Positions 37,926 through 50,745 of a stretch of 64,000 nucleotides of DNA are shown here, one piece after another; the stretch's first letter is position 1; every line of letters starts with the position of its first letter. The DNA comes from Setophaga petechia (taxonomy: Eukaryota > Chordata > Aves > Passeriformes > Parulidae), in NCBI GenBank assembly GCA_024362935.1, contig JANCRA010000012.1, positions 496,001-560,000 of the forward strand, read 5' to 3'. The translations under genes and the position numbers were made by a program. The notes below the pieces were generated by a model. The model did no database searches. It was not told where the DNA came from and saw nothing but the letters and a program-made list of their open reading frames with translations.

Positions 37926-39067
37926 TTGTGGCAGGCGCAGGACACTCCGGGCTGTGGCTCCGCCCACTCCGGGACAGCATCTCCAGAGCATCCCCAACCC
38001 TGCCCTCAACACCAGCAACAGCACCGCTTGTTCTGTGCGCCCTCCCACACTGCAGAATAAAATATTTCTTACACAGACAGCAAAAACACAGGGGAAGGGA
38101 GGAGCCAGCCACAGAGCCACCTGCTGAACCCTCAATGCTGCAATGTGTATTGTCTGTAGCACTAAACCTAAGACCCCTAATGCTTCCAAGAAATAAGAAG
38201 CATTTTTATTTCAAAATTATGCCATTTTGTAATGTCTTTGACTGCAGCAGTTGTTTTTGAAAAACTTTAGTCAAAGTTATAAGTTTTGAGAGCAGAGTGG
38301 AAAAAGAGCCTGATGAGGGTTCCCTCAAACAGCTATCCCTCTCTTCCAATTCAATCAGGAGATAAATTTTCATCTGGCAATTTAAGAGAACTGAAGGTAC
38401 AAATAAATCTTTTTCCAGTCAACTTCTCACACATATCTTTGAACATAACTTTGTTTCTTGTCCTGACAAACCCTTTGTCAAGGGGAAAATAAAAAAACCC
38501 AAAAAATAAGATATAAACCAAAAAATAAGTCTTCTGTCAAGGACTAGCTCATCCCACTGCCACAGTAGCATGCTCAAGGATGTTGAGCTCAGTGACTCCC
38601 TCCCTGTGTCCCCTCTGCAGGGTCTCCCAATTCATCTGGGGGGCAGTACTGATGCTCAGCCCATCACAGAGCAGCTCTCCTCCTCCCAATTCAATCTTAG
38701 CATTTGAATGGTAGGAGTGGATCTAAGGACACCTGAAAAAAACTCTCACTGTGCTGCTGAGTAGACAGACTCAAGAGCCCCCCCAGGCTTCACCAGTCTG
38801 CTGTAATTAGAGCTTCCCACCACCCTCCGTGGTGGTGGGGAGGGCTTTATCCACAGGACCAGACTGGAAAGCCATACACAGCTCCTCTGTGAGAGCCAAG
38901 AGCAAGGCATGGAGCCTTAGGCTGAACCCATCATTATCCTCTCTTTCAAGAAAAACATAACACTTGTGCCACATCATTGCCTTTTAGTGAGCTTCATCTC
39001 ACATTGGTGATGAGAATAAGCCTGCAAAGCAAATGGCCTCTTATAAACAGTGATTCTTGCACTGTTT

Positions 39068-39091
39068 TCTCTCTCTCTCTCTCTCTCTCTC
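39068..39091. repeat. (TC)12 microsatellite
   Basis: Twelve uninterrupted TC units form a pure pyrimidine tract on the plus strand (GA on the CADPS2 sense strand). It is a likely length-polymorphic site. Confidence 0.97.
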
Positions 39092-40700
39092 CCATCTTGC
39101 CTTCTCTTCCAGTATCTGTCTACAAAAGGATAATACTTGTATTTCGCAGCAGAGATAGAGAGTATTCATTTATAATGGATTATTTTCTTCTGAGGAAGAA
39201 GACTAAATAAACACCATTAGAAAATATCATACTAAGGCAGAGGTGATAGCTTAGTGGTTACTGTGCTGAATTATGCAGGTCCTAATTATGTGCAATAATG
39301 GTCCTATACAGCATGTGGGTGGCACACAATATATGCTGTCCCCTACTCCTCATTGCATAAACCAGTTTGATTTTCTAAAAAAAGGATAAATATTTTGTTG
39401 TCACTTAGCAACCTCGGCTGTTCTTTGATTTTCTTAAAGTTGAAGTTATTCCAAGTAAAACAGTGTCTGTAAGGATTCTGTTTGCTGTCACTCCATGCAC
39501 ACTACACTGAGTACATAATCCTAGTGTAACAATTCAGTGCCTTGTAGCATCAAATATTAGCTTACCAAAATCAGCCAATTCACTTACCAAACACATTTAT
39601 CATTCTTTATAATCTAACAAGCACAACATCGCATCTATCTTTCACTGGCTTGTTTACAAACCAGAACATTACTGTTACCATAATGGTCAGTCACTTACAG
39701 GGTGTTTTAGTTATAAATATTTTATGCATCATTAAGTCTGAAATTTTAAATACTTTCATTGTCCAGAGGAGCATATTCAAGATTCTTTGGCAGAACTGTA
39801 AAATATCTCACAAAGACCAGAGGTTTGGGGGTTGGTTTTCTTTGGCGAGTAGAGGTGATGGTACAAAAATCCCAGGCAGTGAGCAAAGCAAAGCCTGATT
39901 TACATGAAGGCATTCAAGTGTATCTCACTGACCACCAAAATATAGAACTGGAGACAGATTCCAGCAAGGTCACAATGGCACCTGAGAGGAAAAGAAAAAA
40001 TAGGTATTTTGATAATGAAGAGGAACAAGTATTTTTTTGGGGAAAAGAAGAAATAAAAATCAGACTTTCCTAGTTTTTTGGCAGAAGAGTAAAAAATATA
40101 AATAAATACAGGATAATTTAACTGCTTAGAACACACTCATAGCAATGATAGGTTTCTTTCTTGTTGAAAAAAAAGTCAAACTTTTACAGACTATGCCACG
40201 CTAGAAAAGAATCTGCTACGTGTTTTTCCTAAAGGCAGTAAATAACACACCCCAATAAAAGGTATCTCCACTGAGAAGAGGTTGTCAGCACAGTTGCAAT
40301 CGTTTTCTTTGTACCTACTCCTACTACCTGAGATTTGCTGTAGAATTTAGCTGACAATCATCAGCTAGATTTATAATACTCTATTTGTTTCCTCTGCGCT
40401 GTGCTTCACCGATCTCCTCCTCTGGAGTGGCTGCCAAAACTCCACAGCAAGGGCAGCTATGTTCTGTTGTCCCTTGTGACAGCCTCCTTGAGGCCGTGTC
40501 CCATGCAGGGTACACAGGGGCACCAGAGCCTTACTTCCTTGAGATTGCCAGAGTTGCAAGGAGAACAGTCATGCCTGAGAGCTACGCAAACAAAGCTTCC
40601 AGTCAAGAAAACTGGTGATGACTCATGCAGTGACCATGAAAACCATACACAGTGATGTGTGGCCACAGTGGGAACCTCAGCTACCAGTGCCTTTCACCGA

Positions 40701-40778
40701 AGTTGGGCCTGGAAGAGACCTTCAGGATCACTCAGCCCCAACCCCTGCACTGTGGGATGCAAACCTTCCACTAGACCC
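40701..40778 (-). mobile_element. Short reverse CR1 tail remnant
   Basis: Plus-strand AGTTGGGCCTGGAAGAGACCTTCAGGATCA, then CCAACCCCTGCACTGTGGG and ACCTTCCACTAGACCCC, match the reverse complement of a CR1 3' end. The usual form there is GGTTGGAAGGGACCTTAAAGATC ... CAACCCCC ... ACACCTTCCACTAGACC. Only about 80 bp remain and the terminal ATCATAGAAT repeat is missing. Confidence 0.75.
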
Positions 40779-42180
40779 CTGGGTGGGTACATGGACTGGT
40801 TTTCTGATCGATTAACAAACAGAAGAAATTAAAGAAACAGAGGTAAAGTCTGGCCTGTAAGGTCATTAACAGCTAAGTAATCACATCATATGGACATATA
40901 TACTTTACACATGTCAATACACAACCCAATTTAACCATGGTATGGTAGAACTAGGATGCTCAAGGACTCTTAATATTAGTGAATACATGAAAAAAGTAAA
41001 TACTGTGCTAAGCCAAGTGACCTTCAGTTTTGTCAGGCAAGGACACCTCTCCTTGTGAACGAGGACTTCAGCTGTGAAGGAGCTATCCAGATATCATCTC
41101 ATCTTTTACGCTTCTATTTGTAATATACTCTTCTACCTTGGAAACCTGCAGTGGGAAAAATTTCTACTTTGAAATCCTTTCCCAGCCTCACAAGAGGAGC
41201 CTTCAAACATTCTCATCTCCTGCTTTTCTAGGAGCCTCAAGAATACATTTATAACAAACAAAATCTAGAAACTATGTGAACAATAAATACAAACATCTGC
41301 ATAGCCATCACAATAAACATCCTCCATGAGAGACACATCCAAGTCCCTGAATACATTTATTTCTCAGCATGCAATATGACTTAGAACCAGCACAGCAGAT
41401 AACCTCATGAAGACTACAGGGATGAAACTAAACAACTGCACAAGGCAACCAATCTGCACTTAAAAGTTCCTTCAACGCAAAGAGAGCTCTTGCCATGAAA
41501 GTGCTTCTCCCTTTCTGACATGTCGGCTCCATCTACCAGAACTCTCTCTGGAAACTACTTTTCATTAACCTAGAGGATTGCAATACTCATGAACCCATGA
41601 AAGTCTAGTCTTCTTTTGCATTATAAGATTCTACCAGAGAAACGTCCAATAAATAAGCACAAGTTTTATCATGTCCCCTGCCAATACTGTGTACACCTTC
41701 CATAAACTACCTATTCTCTAACCTAAGTAACTCTGAAACTTTTTGCTTTTGCTATTTTAATGGCAAAAAGATTTTAATATCTCACATACCAAAAATGCCC
41801 TTTTGTTTTACCACCTCCGCCAGTCATACAGACCAATCCAATAGAAGGACTTTATTCTTCCTCACAAATCCTGTTCTTCTTAAATCAAAGAGCCATGATT
41901 GTACAGGATTATTCAACACAGGCAGTCAATCTAATAAACTCAAATGGAAATTCTTAATACACCACTAGGCTTGCTCATCAGGATATGTAGGAGATTCTCC
42001 ACCATTCAAAGACTAAAGTATAAAGGAACATCTCCCTAAATAAAATATTGTAGCTGAGAGAATAGATTTGAAAAAATGAACAAAAGGATTTATTTACATG
42101 CACACAATTAGGAAGCCATACTAAATCATCAAAGTCCTTCTGGTCAGTTTGCAGAAAGTTCTCAAGGTTTAATTTACATG

Positions 42181-42185
42181 GCTGA
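42181..42185. repeat. Target-site duplication, left copy (gctga)
   Basis: The five bases gctga directly abut the TG end of the 378-bp LTR and are repeated exactly at 42564-42568. This marks the original insertion site and fixes both LTR boundaries. Confidence 0.85.
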
Positions 42186-42563
42186 TGTGGTGGTGTTCAC
42201 AGGGGTCCCAGGAAGAGGGAAGAGACAAGAATGTTGACTCCATGTTTCAGAAGGCTGGTTTATTATTTTATGATATATATTATATTAAAAGTATACTAAA
42301 ATAATAGAAGAAAGGATTTCACCAGAAGGCTTGAAAGCAAAGGGAAGAATGGAATGATAATAAAACCTTGTGACTGACTGAGACAGTCCGGGACAGCAGG
42401 ACTGGCCATTAATTAGAAACAACCAACATGGACCAATCAAAGATGCACCTGTTGCATTCCACAGCAGCAGATAATCATTGTTTACATTTTGTTTCTGAGG
42501 CCTCTCAGCTTCTCAGGAGAAAAAACCTAAGGAAAGGATTTTTCATAAAACATGTCTCTGACA
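42186..42563 (-). mobile_element. Solo LTR of an avian endogenous retrovirus, 378 bp, perfect 5-bp TSD
   Basis: The element runs from TGTGGTGG at the left to CTCTGACA at the right, so it has TG...CA ends on either strand. It is flanked by an exact 5-bp duplication, gctga, at 42181-42185 and 42564-42568. On the minus strand an AATAAA signal lies at 42264-42259, preceded by an AT-rich block and followed by the GCCTTCTGAAACATGGAGTC region. This sets the orientation as minus. There is no internal retroviral sequence or second LTR nearby, so it is a solo LTR left by recombination. The sequence resembles an abundant passerine LTR family that I recognise but cannot name with certainty. A 5-bp duplication fits ERVL/class III or some class I elements. 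It lies in the sense direction inside the CADPS2 intron. Confidence 0.9.
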
Positions 42564-42568
42564 GCTGA
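42564..42568. repeat. Target-site duplication, right copy (gctga)
   Basis: This is the exact partner of the five bases at 42181-42185, directly after the CA end of the 378-bp LTR. Confidence 0.85.
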
Positions 42569-45500
42569 AACTACTGGGGAGAGCAATACAGATCTTGCAA
42601 CTTGATTGCAGCTTTAAGCAGCACTCCACTTAATTTTGAATTCTCAAGCTAAGATTAGTTTCGAATTATCAAGCTGAAAAATCCCAAAACTTTCCAAAAG
42701 GGATGCAGAGGTAACATTAAATCCTTTACAATTACAATCAAATGTTTTCTCAGATGTCTGGGTGCACTAGACATCCTTTCCATATCAAAATACATAGACA
42801 TACTATCCAAATTACATATTTAGTCATACCGAACCATGTCTCTGAAACACAAGATGGAGCATTCCACAGACCATTTCATTTTTTTTGTACGTACATATAC
42901 CATCCATGACTACATTGTCCCCTTCCATCAAAGTGTTACTTTAGTCTATAAAAAGTTTAAAGCAGCACTCAAACATCTGTAAATATTTTTTCCACAGCAG
43001 ATTTAATAATAGGTAAATTCGTTAATCCTTACAAAATCACTCAGCTTTCTGGAAAAATGAGCTTGTCTCAGAATTGTATGATATAACATTTAAGTGTAGA
43101 AGGAAAACACAGTACATAAATCTAAATGTACAGTTTTCACACTCAAAATAAATCTGTCAGACTTCACACAAGAGACTGGTACAATAATGCTAGCCAAAGC
43201 TATATTTTGCCAGGCAATCTTTATGCATTTAAGTGCCTCAAGAAGACACCTTATTAAAATTCCCCTAAAAGGAGAAATGCACAAACACCCTCCCACCCTG
43301 AGTATCACAAAAACCTTATGTTTCAGAGATTTCAAGCAACAGGATCCTCAATGGTTAAATAGGAATTTATAACAGTGGCTAACAGATTTTATTGTCAGGC
43401 TTTTCTGATAGTGATTCAGAACCTTCTCCTTTTTTGATGCCTTTTAACCCTATTTCAAGTGCTGCCTTTTGTTATGATAAGTGATTTCTTCTGCATGGTA
43501 TGTATTCATATCATCCAAACATTTTAGAATTTATTTCTGTATATCAGAACATTTTTTCCATCTCATACTTGTTCCTGTGGGGTTTTCTCAGAGGGAGGAA
43601 GCAGTTTCATACTTTAAAAAGAAACCACTTGCTGCCTTTTTTCTTTCATAATCAAGATTCTGGATTAATTTTCCTTTTCTACTTAATTAAATAGTTCCCT
43701 CTTCTTAACCATTTGAAATGAACCCACAGTATTTGCTATCTCACCACATACTAATTATAACCTACAAATTTCATTCCTAGTGTTATTTCTGTATTCCCTT
43801 CTGAAAATGTTCCTTGGTTCTCACCAAGTCTTTCTGCAACCTGATATGCACAATTCAGGCCATCACAACTTTCATAACTGTTAAGCTTTAATTTGGTCTG
43901 TAACACAGACCAAATCAAGTTCGGTCTGCTTGCACAAGACAGAACTTGAATAATGGACAACATCAGTATTTTACCATTTCTGAGTAAAACAGCCGTGTTT
44001 ATCCCCTCTGCTGTATAACGTGCTGGCTGAAGTAGAAATCAGCCCCATCACTGCAGAATTGTGGTGAAGGGCAGCAGACAGGTTCTGAGCCTCTTACCTT
44101 CAGAGTTGCTTTTCTCTGGCCCCTGTGGTGGCCACAAGGCATGCATCAGCACCTCACCTCCCACCTCCCTGATCCTCAGCCTGAATACCACCCACTGACC
44201 CACAAGCCAGTTGCCCTGGCTTGGTCTTCAACCTGCCTCATCACCATGGCCTTCACAGAGGACCACTGGACAGTGTCTTCAGACATGATCATGACTCTGG
44301 TCCCCCTCAGAATCCCAGCTTGGTCTCCCTTAGGGGTCAATCTGCCCTTACTGCTTGCTGATGACCCATTCATTTCTATTTATGACCCTCAAAACCATCC
44401 CATCCCTGGGTCTTCACATCTTCCCTCCTTCCTTACTTCTACCTCCTTCAGTGATCACAGAGCTTCTAGCATGCTGCTTCCTATGTTCCCTCTCCTCCTG
44501 CTCCTGTCAGGTATGCTCCAGCAGAAAGGCAGAACAACACCCTTAAAAATAACCAACCCTCAACCCCATGAATAAAAATGTATTTTTAACATCTGAACAC
44601 AGATTACTCAAACAGAAGCAGAAACAACATAATTCATGACATCTCCATGTAGATCTCCACATCCACACTGCACAAATTGTATAAGCTATTCCCTGATGTT
44701 ATCAGAATAGCTTTCATCAAGATTTACAATAATTTACTTTCAAATACAAACCATGTTGTATCTTTGTCTTCCTCGTTTCTCTAAGGTTTTCAAACTTTTT
44801 CAGTCTTTCAGGTTTCATAAATTTTCTCTTTTTGTATCTTCTTTCCTCACAGACGCTTCAGAGAGAACCCTAAAGATTTCATCTTTGTATTCACTGCAGC
44901 TCACATGCATAAGTGGATCTCATTCAACAGGCTTACCTAAGCAGAGCACCCACAGGTCCCTTTGCTTCTTCCCTCATCTCAGGTTTAACTTGGAAAAAGG
45001 GACTGGTGTCATTCTGGTATCTCTCCCAGGGTGCCCAGGTGTCAACTTGGGTCCAGTGCCCCTCCTCAATATTCACAGTGTTGTCCATGTACAATTCCTT
45101 TCCTTCCTTCTCCCACTGCTGATGGAGAGACACTGCACTTCTCCATCAGGACTAGAAATGGAAATCATCTTCAGCTCAGGCCTTCCAGGCAGAATTTTTG
45201 CTTCTCCCTACATAATCTCCCTACATGATCCAAATTTTCCTACATTCAACACAAGCTGCTAATGCCTGAGCTATTTTCTCAATTTCTACCTAAGCCCAGT
45301 ATCACTATCTTCCAAAGACATAATTATTCACCACTGCAAATATCTGCTTCTTTCTTTGCCATGAAAAGAAGGTGGACAGTTAAGTTATAATTCAGTCATG
45401 TCACTAGATTTACACAGATGCATTTTTCTAAACCAATTAATGGAGAAATTTTGGGGTTTAGGTTTCTAATATATTAGATATTTTTAAATTAAATGTTCAA

Positions 45501-45778
45501 TACAGTGTTTAACTAAAGAATTTATGTCCTTTAGAGTTGTATCCCAGTACCTCATTTCTAATCAGCCCTTCAATGCAACCATCAGACACACTGCAATGCA
45601 CAATACAGCACTGGATAAATTTAATTCTGTAAAAATAGAGTATAAAAGTCTGAAGAAGTCTGGCCTTAACCTTATCACTTATCCTACTTAAAAATAAGGA
45701 GGAATAAAATCATAGAAAATTCTGCTTCCCACAAGGAATAGTACTGGAAGAAACCACTTTCCAATTGAAATTTCAATC

Positions 45779-45792
45779 AAAAAAAAAAAAAA
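45779..45792. repeat. Poly(A)14 tract
   Basis: Fourteen A in a row. There is no recognisable retrocopy in front of it and no target duplication, so it is taken as a simple homopolymer. Confidence 0.9.
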
Positions 45793-46940
45793 TTCATCTT
45801 CAATTATAAATCAGAGGTTAGATTAACATAAGATTTCAGTATCAGTAATACAGTCTTAAAAGGAAACCAAAAAATAAAAAAAAGGTTAATTAAGGAGTTT
45901 TTCACTCTGCAATAATGTTAGTACTAATTAAAAAAGTTATTAAGCTGCACTTATTTCCATAGGAAGTTATTGGCAAAATGCATTTCTTTTATTGTAGTCT
46001 TTGATGCCTTGAGGGAGCAGAGTTAAATGGCTGAGTCAGTCAGTAAAACAGAAACCAATTCCCTTGCATCACATTCTCCTCCATGCTCTGAATACTAATC
46101 AGGACAGAATACTGAAAACAAAAGCTGAGTGTCTGCCAGCTGAAATGTGACTCTGGACCATGCCTGATGTATTGATAACTTGCTCTCTCCTCAATGAATA
46201 AACCAAATGAATCACAACAAACAATGAGGCTGTACAGTATAATACTACAGATTTGTTTACCCTATACATGCATATTCAACTCAACAGCAAATAAAGGTTG
46301 TTACTAAAACTCATTCTACAGGCAAGTTTTGGGATTTTTTTATTTGGAAAGTAACAAAAAAAATCCAAAGGTAACGCTACTTTTAAGATCTTCACTCTTA
46401 CTCTGCACATTAGTTATTATTAATACATAATAATATGTATTATTGCTCTCCTTTTTTTTACAGCCTCCATAAGTCAAATAATGGGGAACAAAGGCTTCAA
46501 GACATTCTCCAATAAATCAATCCAAATAGTTACATTATGCAAGAAGTTACTTCAAACAAAATTCTTCCATTACAAAAACATGTGAATCTGAAGATTTACC
46601 TATGATCAATTTTTTTAAAGACATTCCTTTTTATACTCATGGTAAGGTTCACAGGTTTTTGCCAAAACAGCCAATGCCAGTGAAACCTCACTATTTCTTT
46701 CTTAAATCAAGAGTCCATGCTTCCTGCAAGGAAATAGAAGTGCAGTACACTGTGGGAATGCAGCTGGAAAGAGAAGAGTGGCAGAAAATTTGACAGTTTT
46801 ATACCATTGATATAGACTTCAATAACTTCCAGGGCACATTGTGGAATCAGGTTTGATGAAACACAAAAGATCAGAAGGAAAAGGCAGCAGCATCAGATGC
46901 AGCCTGGGTGGAGCTGCAGATGGCCAGAGATCTAAGTGAG

Positions 46941-46962
46941 GGAGCCAAGTTGGAGCCAAGTT
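46941..46962. repeat. 11-bp tandem duplication
   Basis: GGAGCCAAGTT is present twice head to tail. It is a small, exact and probably recent tandem duplication. Confidence 0.85.
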
Positions 46963-49900
46963 CAGTAGTTTGTCACTAGCATTCCAATAGAAGAAAAAAT
47001 GGTCCTTTGACCTTGATAAAGTAACCCAAAAGTGGAAATCATGGTATAGTAAGAATATTTTGCTGACCCCCCAGCAAACCCAGGAAATCAGGCAAAAAGT
47101 GACCATGTTCCTTCCCTCTCTTCAAATGTTTGCTAGAAATTAAATCACTGAAACCAGTGCCAAGGTTCTTTCTAGAACTGCAGGACAGAGGAATAGATAA
47201 ATTCCATTTTTACCACCTCCAAATTTTAACCCAAACAAGATCATTTCTATGTTCAGAGGACAACACAGCATCTAATAACTTTTTTTCAGATAAGTATATC
47301 ACTAAGTCTGGAATTGTTATAAATATCCCTAATTAACTTGTCACAGATTGTTCGTTAAGGTTTGAAAGGGAACTGGATTGACATAGTATTTTGGGACACA
47401 TGCTTTAGTTAAACTCAGTGCAGTGTAAAAAAAAATAGATCAAGATTGAAAAAATATTGTAGAAGTCTTACAATTCTGATTAGGAGCTAGCTAAAAAAAA
47501 TAGATAAGGAAATGCCCCACACAGTTACAGGGAATCTACTGGTGAGAAACATTATTAGAATTCAACAAACTTTTATTTAGAAAACAGAATTAAAGGGAAC
47601 AGAGTCTAGAAAATTAATACCATGAATAGAGTTTGGTAACTACTTGGATAATAAACTGGATTTTAGGTACACAGTAAACAACGTCAAAGGACGAACTGGC
47701 TCTAAAACTTGGTCTGAGGATATGAATGAGAGGATGGAGTTTGTCAAACAGTTTTTACACTTCACGAAACCCCTGCACTACTGACAACATAACACAAGAT
47801 AATATAACTCCTTTATCAGATGTTGTGCTTAGTTTCTACTTACACTAGAACAATTTATGTTATAATGTTAAGAAACAGATGGGAAAAGAGACATACACAA
47901 AATTGGTTAGTCACGAGTGAACAGCCCAAGTCTGAATTTTCAGATTCTCCAGGGTTTCTGGAATTGGAACTGGCCAACTGCAATTCAAGGACAAAGCTCA
48001 GTGTGACACAAGCACCAAGAGGCAATGTCCTGTGCCAGACTTTAATAAAGAAGAAAAGAGGGAGCAAAGAGCTGTATGAAAATACCCTGAGTACAAGAGT
48101 AACCAGCGAGTGGACCTCAGAGTGAGATGGGCTGCAGATAAGTGAGTGGAGAGGAGGTTTCCTATTATTTATTACTGAATGTGCATTAAAAATCTACTGG
48201 GAACACTTTCATTTTTTCCTCTTGAAATCAATTCCCAAATTATGAAGTATAGAAAAACCAGTGAACTTTTTTCAATTTACCTTTTCCTCTACACTGACAA
48301 GTATTTGCAGTATGGTGTGTTTGATTAACATTTCACAGGTTAAGGTTCCAAGAGTTCTTCCACTCCCTCAAGCTGCTACTGTCCTAACACATAAAAATTA
48401 GGTGTCCAAGTAATATAGGAAGATAAGTAAGAAAGTACTTATCATACAGCTATCATCCCTCTTTATTCCTAAAGTCCAAACACTCAATCACAAAGAGTGA
48501 AAAGGGAATTCCATACACATTTTATTGCCCTAATCTTCTACAAATCGGCCTATTTTGCCACCCTCAAAAGGAGTACTTTTCCCGCTGACAAGGGGAGTAG
48601 GAGGGGGAAGAATTAAGTTACAATTTTAACTGTTTTCTCTCTAGTTAAAAGAGCAGAGAGAGATTATGAAAACAAGCAAGCAAAGACATACAAAAATTGC
48701 ACAGTTGACTACAAACAGCTAAAACTGCTGGTTAAACTAAACATTGTTTTTGCCTCCAGAATGCTAAGCTATTAAGCAAAAATTTAAGCCTTCAAGGACT
48801 CATTAAAGATCACAAATAAACCAACCCATGATCTATCTCGGCTCTTCCAGAGGCATAGCTTTTGCTCTTTATTCTTTCAGAATATTTCCTAAAAGAATGC
48901 CCAAAACCCATGTAGTCTCCCATACAGTTAAAATTACTTCACATGAAGCAAATACAGTACATTACAATGAAAATATATAGTAATTAGGTTAAATTGCACC
49001 CAGTGAATTTAATGGATTAATACACTAGGAAACAGGCAGGTATTAACTAGAGAAGAGTAGTCTGACATTACCAAAAGTCAACTCTGCCACCATGAGATGA
49101 GTAGCTCTCACAGTACAGGATTATTTCCAACACCATTGACAGTATCAGCAGCACGTTTAGAACTCCAGCTGTGCCAAGAGCTTGTATGTTCCAGCACACT
49201 GGTGTGTCACATTGCTACAGTCAGCTCACACCTCTAAATCATGTCACCAAGTAAGCTTCCCCAACCCTCCCTAAGCATAGTTCTTTCTATGATTTTCCAA
49301 ACAGTTTCTTATTTTTGGGCAATGTCACCAAAGCTCAGTGTGCCCCATGCTTTTGAGACATGTCTGTATACACCATAGAGCTGGTACACATATGTCCAAA
49401 TAAATCAATCCAAAATTTCTTGGAAGAATCAAGCATGCTATGAAAGTACATATAATTTGAGAACTTCTTATGCACAAAAATCAAAGAAAAAAGTAAGATG
49501 GCTGGGATACATAGAGAACATACAGTCCAAAGCACAGTCAGCAATCAAAGTTGCTATATTGAAACTACTACAATGCTCAGGGCATTAGCCAGTCCAGGCC
49601 TGCCCACCTGCAGTAACACAAATTCTGCAAAATCTCTCAGCAACTTCTTCCAGTGTTTAACCACATTCACCATCAGAACTAAATTTCCTGATATCCAGCT
49701 GGAGTTTCCTTTGTTGCAATTCACAACTTCTGCATCTTAGCCTTTTGCTGTCCATCTCTCAGAAGAATCTCCATTTCTTCTATTCCACTGACCCCACCTC
49801 TTCAAAAGCTGCCAGAAAACTGCTTTGAGACCATTTTTCATTATTTCTGTACATATCAATAGCAAAGTTACTCATAAAAAAAATAACACTGGAAGATATC

Positions 49901-50692
49901 TGTCAGAAAAGAGGAAGACCCATAAGGCAATGGTTAGATGTGTCTTCTGCACATATGATTGGTAAAAACAGGAACACTTGCCTAATCAAAAAAAAAAAGG
50001 CACCACGCTTAAGTACTTAGTTGTCTGAGAGAGATATTGCACATTGCTCTGGGCAGCTTACCTTGCAAACATCTCTGCATTCTTTAAAGGTTTCCTCATC
50101 TCCAGACTACGCTACTAACGGCAGAAAATGTGTAAGTCACATTCAAGGCATCACAGACAGAAGATGCTGTGCTAAGGTCCTTGAAAGTGCATACATTGAT
50201 TCTGCAATCTCATCTTTCCTGCCTATACCAGAAAATGAATTCTGATACTGTGCTTCTTCTCTGTGCAAAGTAGTTCAATGAGATTTTTGAATCTAGAAAG
50301 AGTCACAGTACATTGAAGTTATATGTGCCAGAACAAAGTCTTCAGTTTACAGACTGCAGTCACCTCCAGAACTGAGCCTTGGAAATAGCTCAAATTAAGA
50401 GTTAATTAAGCTGAAATCCAAACTTAAGACTAAAAGCAAAAAGTATAAGCAAGGTATTTAGACACAGCTAGTTATTCCCTAGAATAACCCAGAGAAGAAA
50501 AAAATCCACAAAACATGATGAATCTCCTGTATCTGCTAGAGTCAGATCCAGGGGACAAATGTCAAAGCATGTCTGAAAACACCAGTTATTGCCTGACCTG
50601 CAGCACAGATGCATATAGATGCATCTACAGACGACTTAACTGTGTTGATTGATAAATATGGAATTTCCAGGTTTCAGTGACTCTAGAATATT

Positions 50693-50745
50693 CCTATTTA
50701 TTTTAATAATTTTTTATTTTTAAATTATTATTATTTATTTTCTTA
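50693..50745. repeat. AT-rich low-complexity tract
   Basis: TATTTATTTTAATAATTTTT followed by TTATTATTATTTATTTTC: nearly all A/T with short TTA units. Confidence 0.75.

Larger units (their letters stand above)
37926..42185. other. Intronic DNA between the minisatellite and the 378-bp LTR
   Basis: GC remains raised to about 38140, then AT-rich sequence follows. It contains the (TC)12 tract, the CR1 scrap at 40701 and a small GC hairpin CCCACCAC...GTGGTGGG near 38817-38841. A tRNA-A-box-like string lies at about 39247. No gene is recognised. Confidence 0.65.

Noticed and set aside
37363..38189. Overlapping 181- and 200-codon ORFs on the minus strand and several plus-strand ORFs across the minisatellite.
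   Set aside because: They are produced by the 21-bp unit, which stays open in several frames at once. The peptides are mere heptad echoes (SPPWLRV), and the frames shift wherever a 22-bp unit occurs.
38817..38841. GC hairpin CCCACCAC...GTGGTGGG considered as a terminator.
   Set aside because: Intrinsic terminators are not expected in vertebrate nuclear DNA. No T-run follows it, and it is a short chance palindrome.
39236..39290. tRNA A-box-like string (TAGCTTAGTGGTTA), reminiscent of a MIR-type SINE.
   Set aside because: No B box, no cloverleaf and no further SINE body could be followed, so it is too weak to call.
44141..44575. 144-codon plus-strand ORF.
   Set aside because: It shows the same composition effect, with a Pro/Ser/Leu-rich peptide and no recognisable family.
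44753..45262. 169-codon plus-strand ORF.
   Set aside because: It lies in a C/T-rich patch where stops are rare. There is no domain, no splice context and no homology that I recognise.
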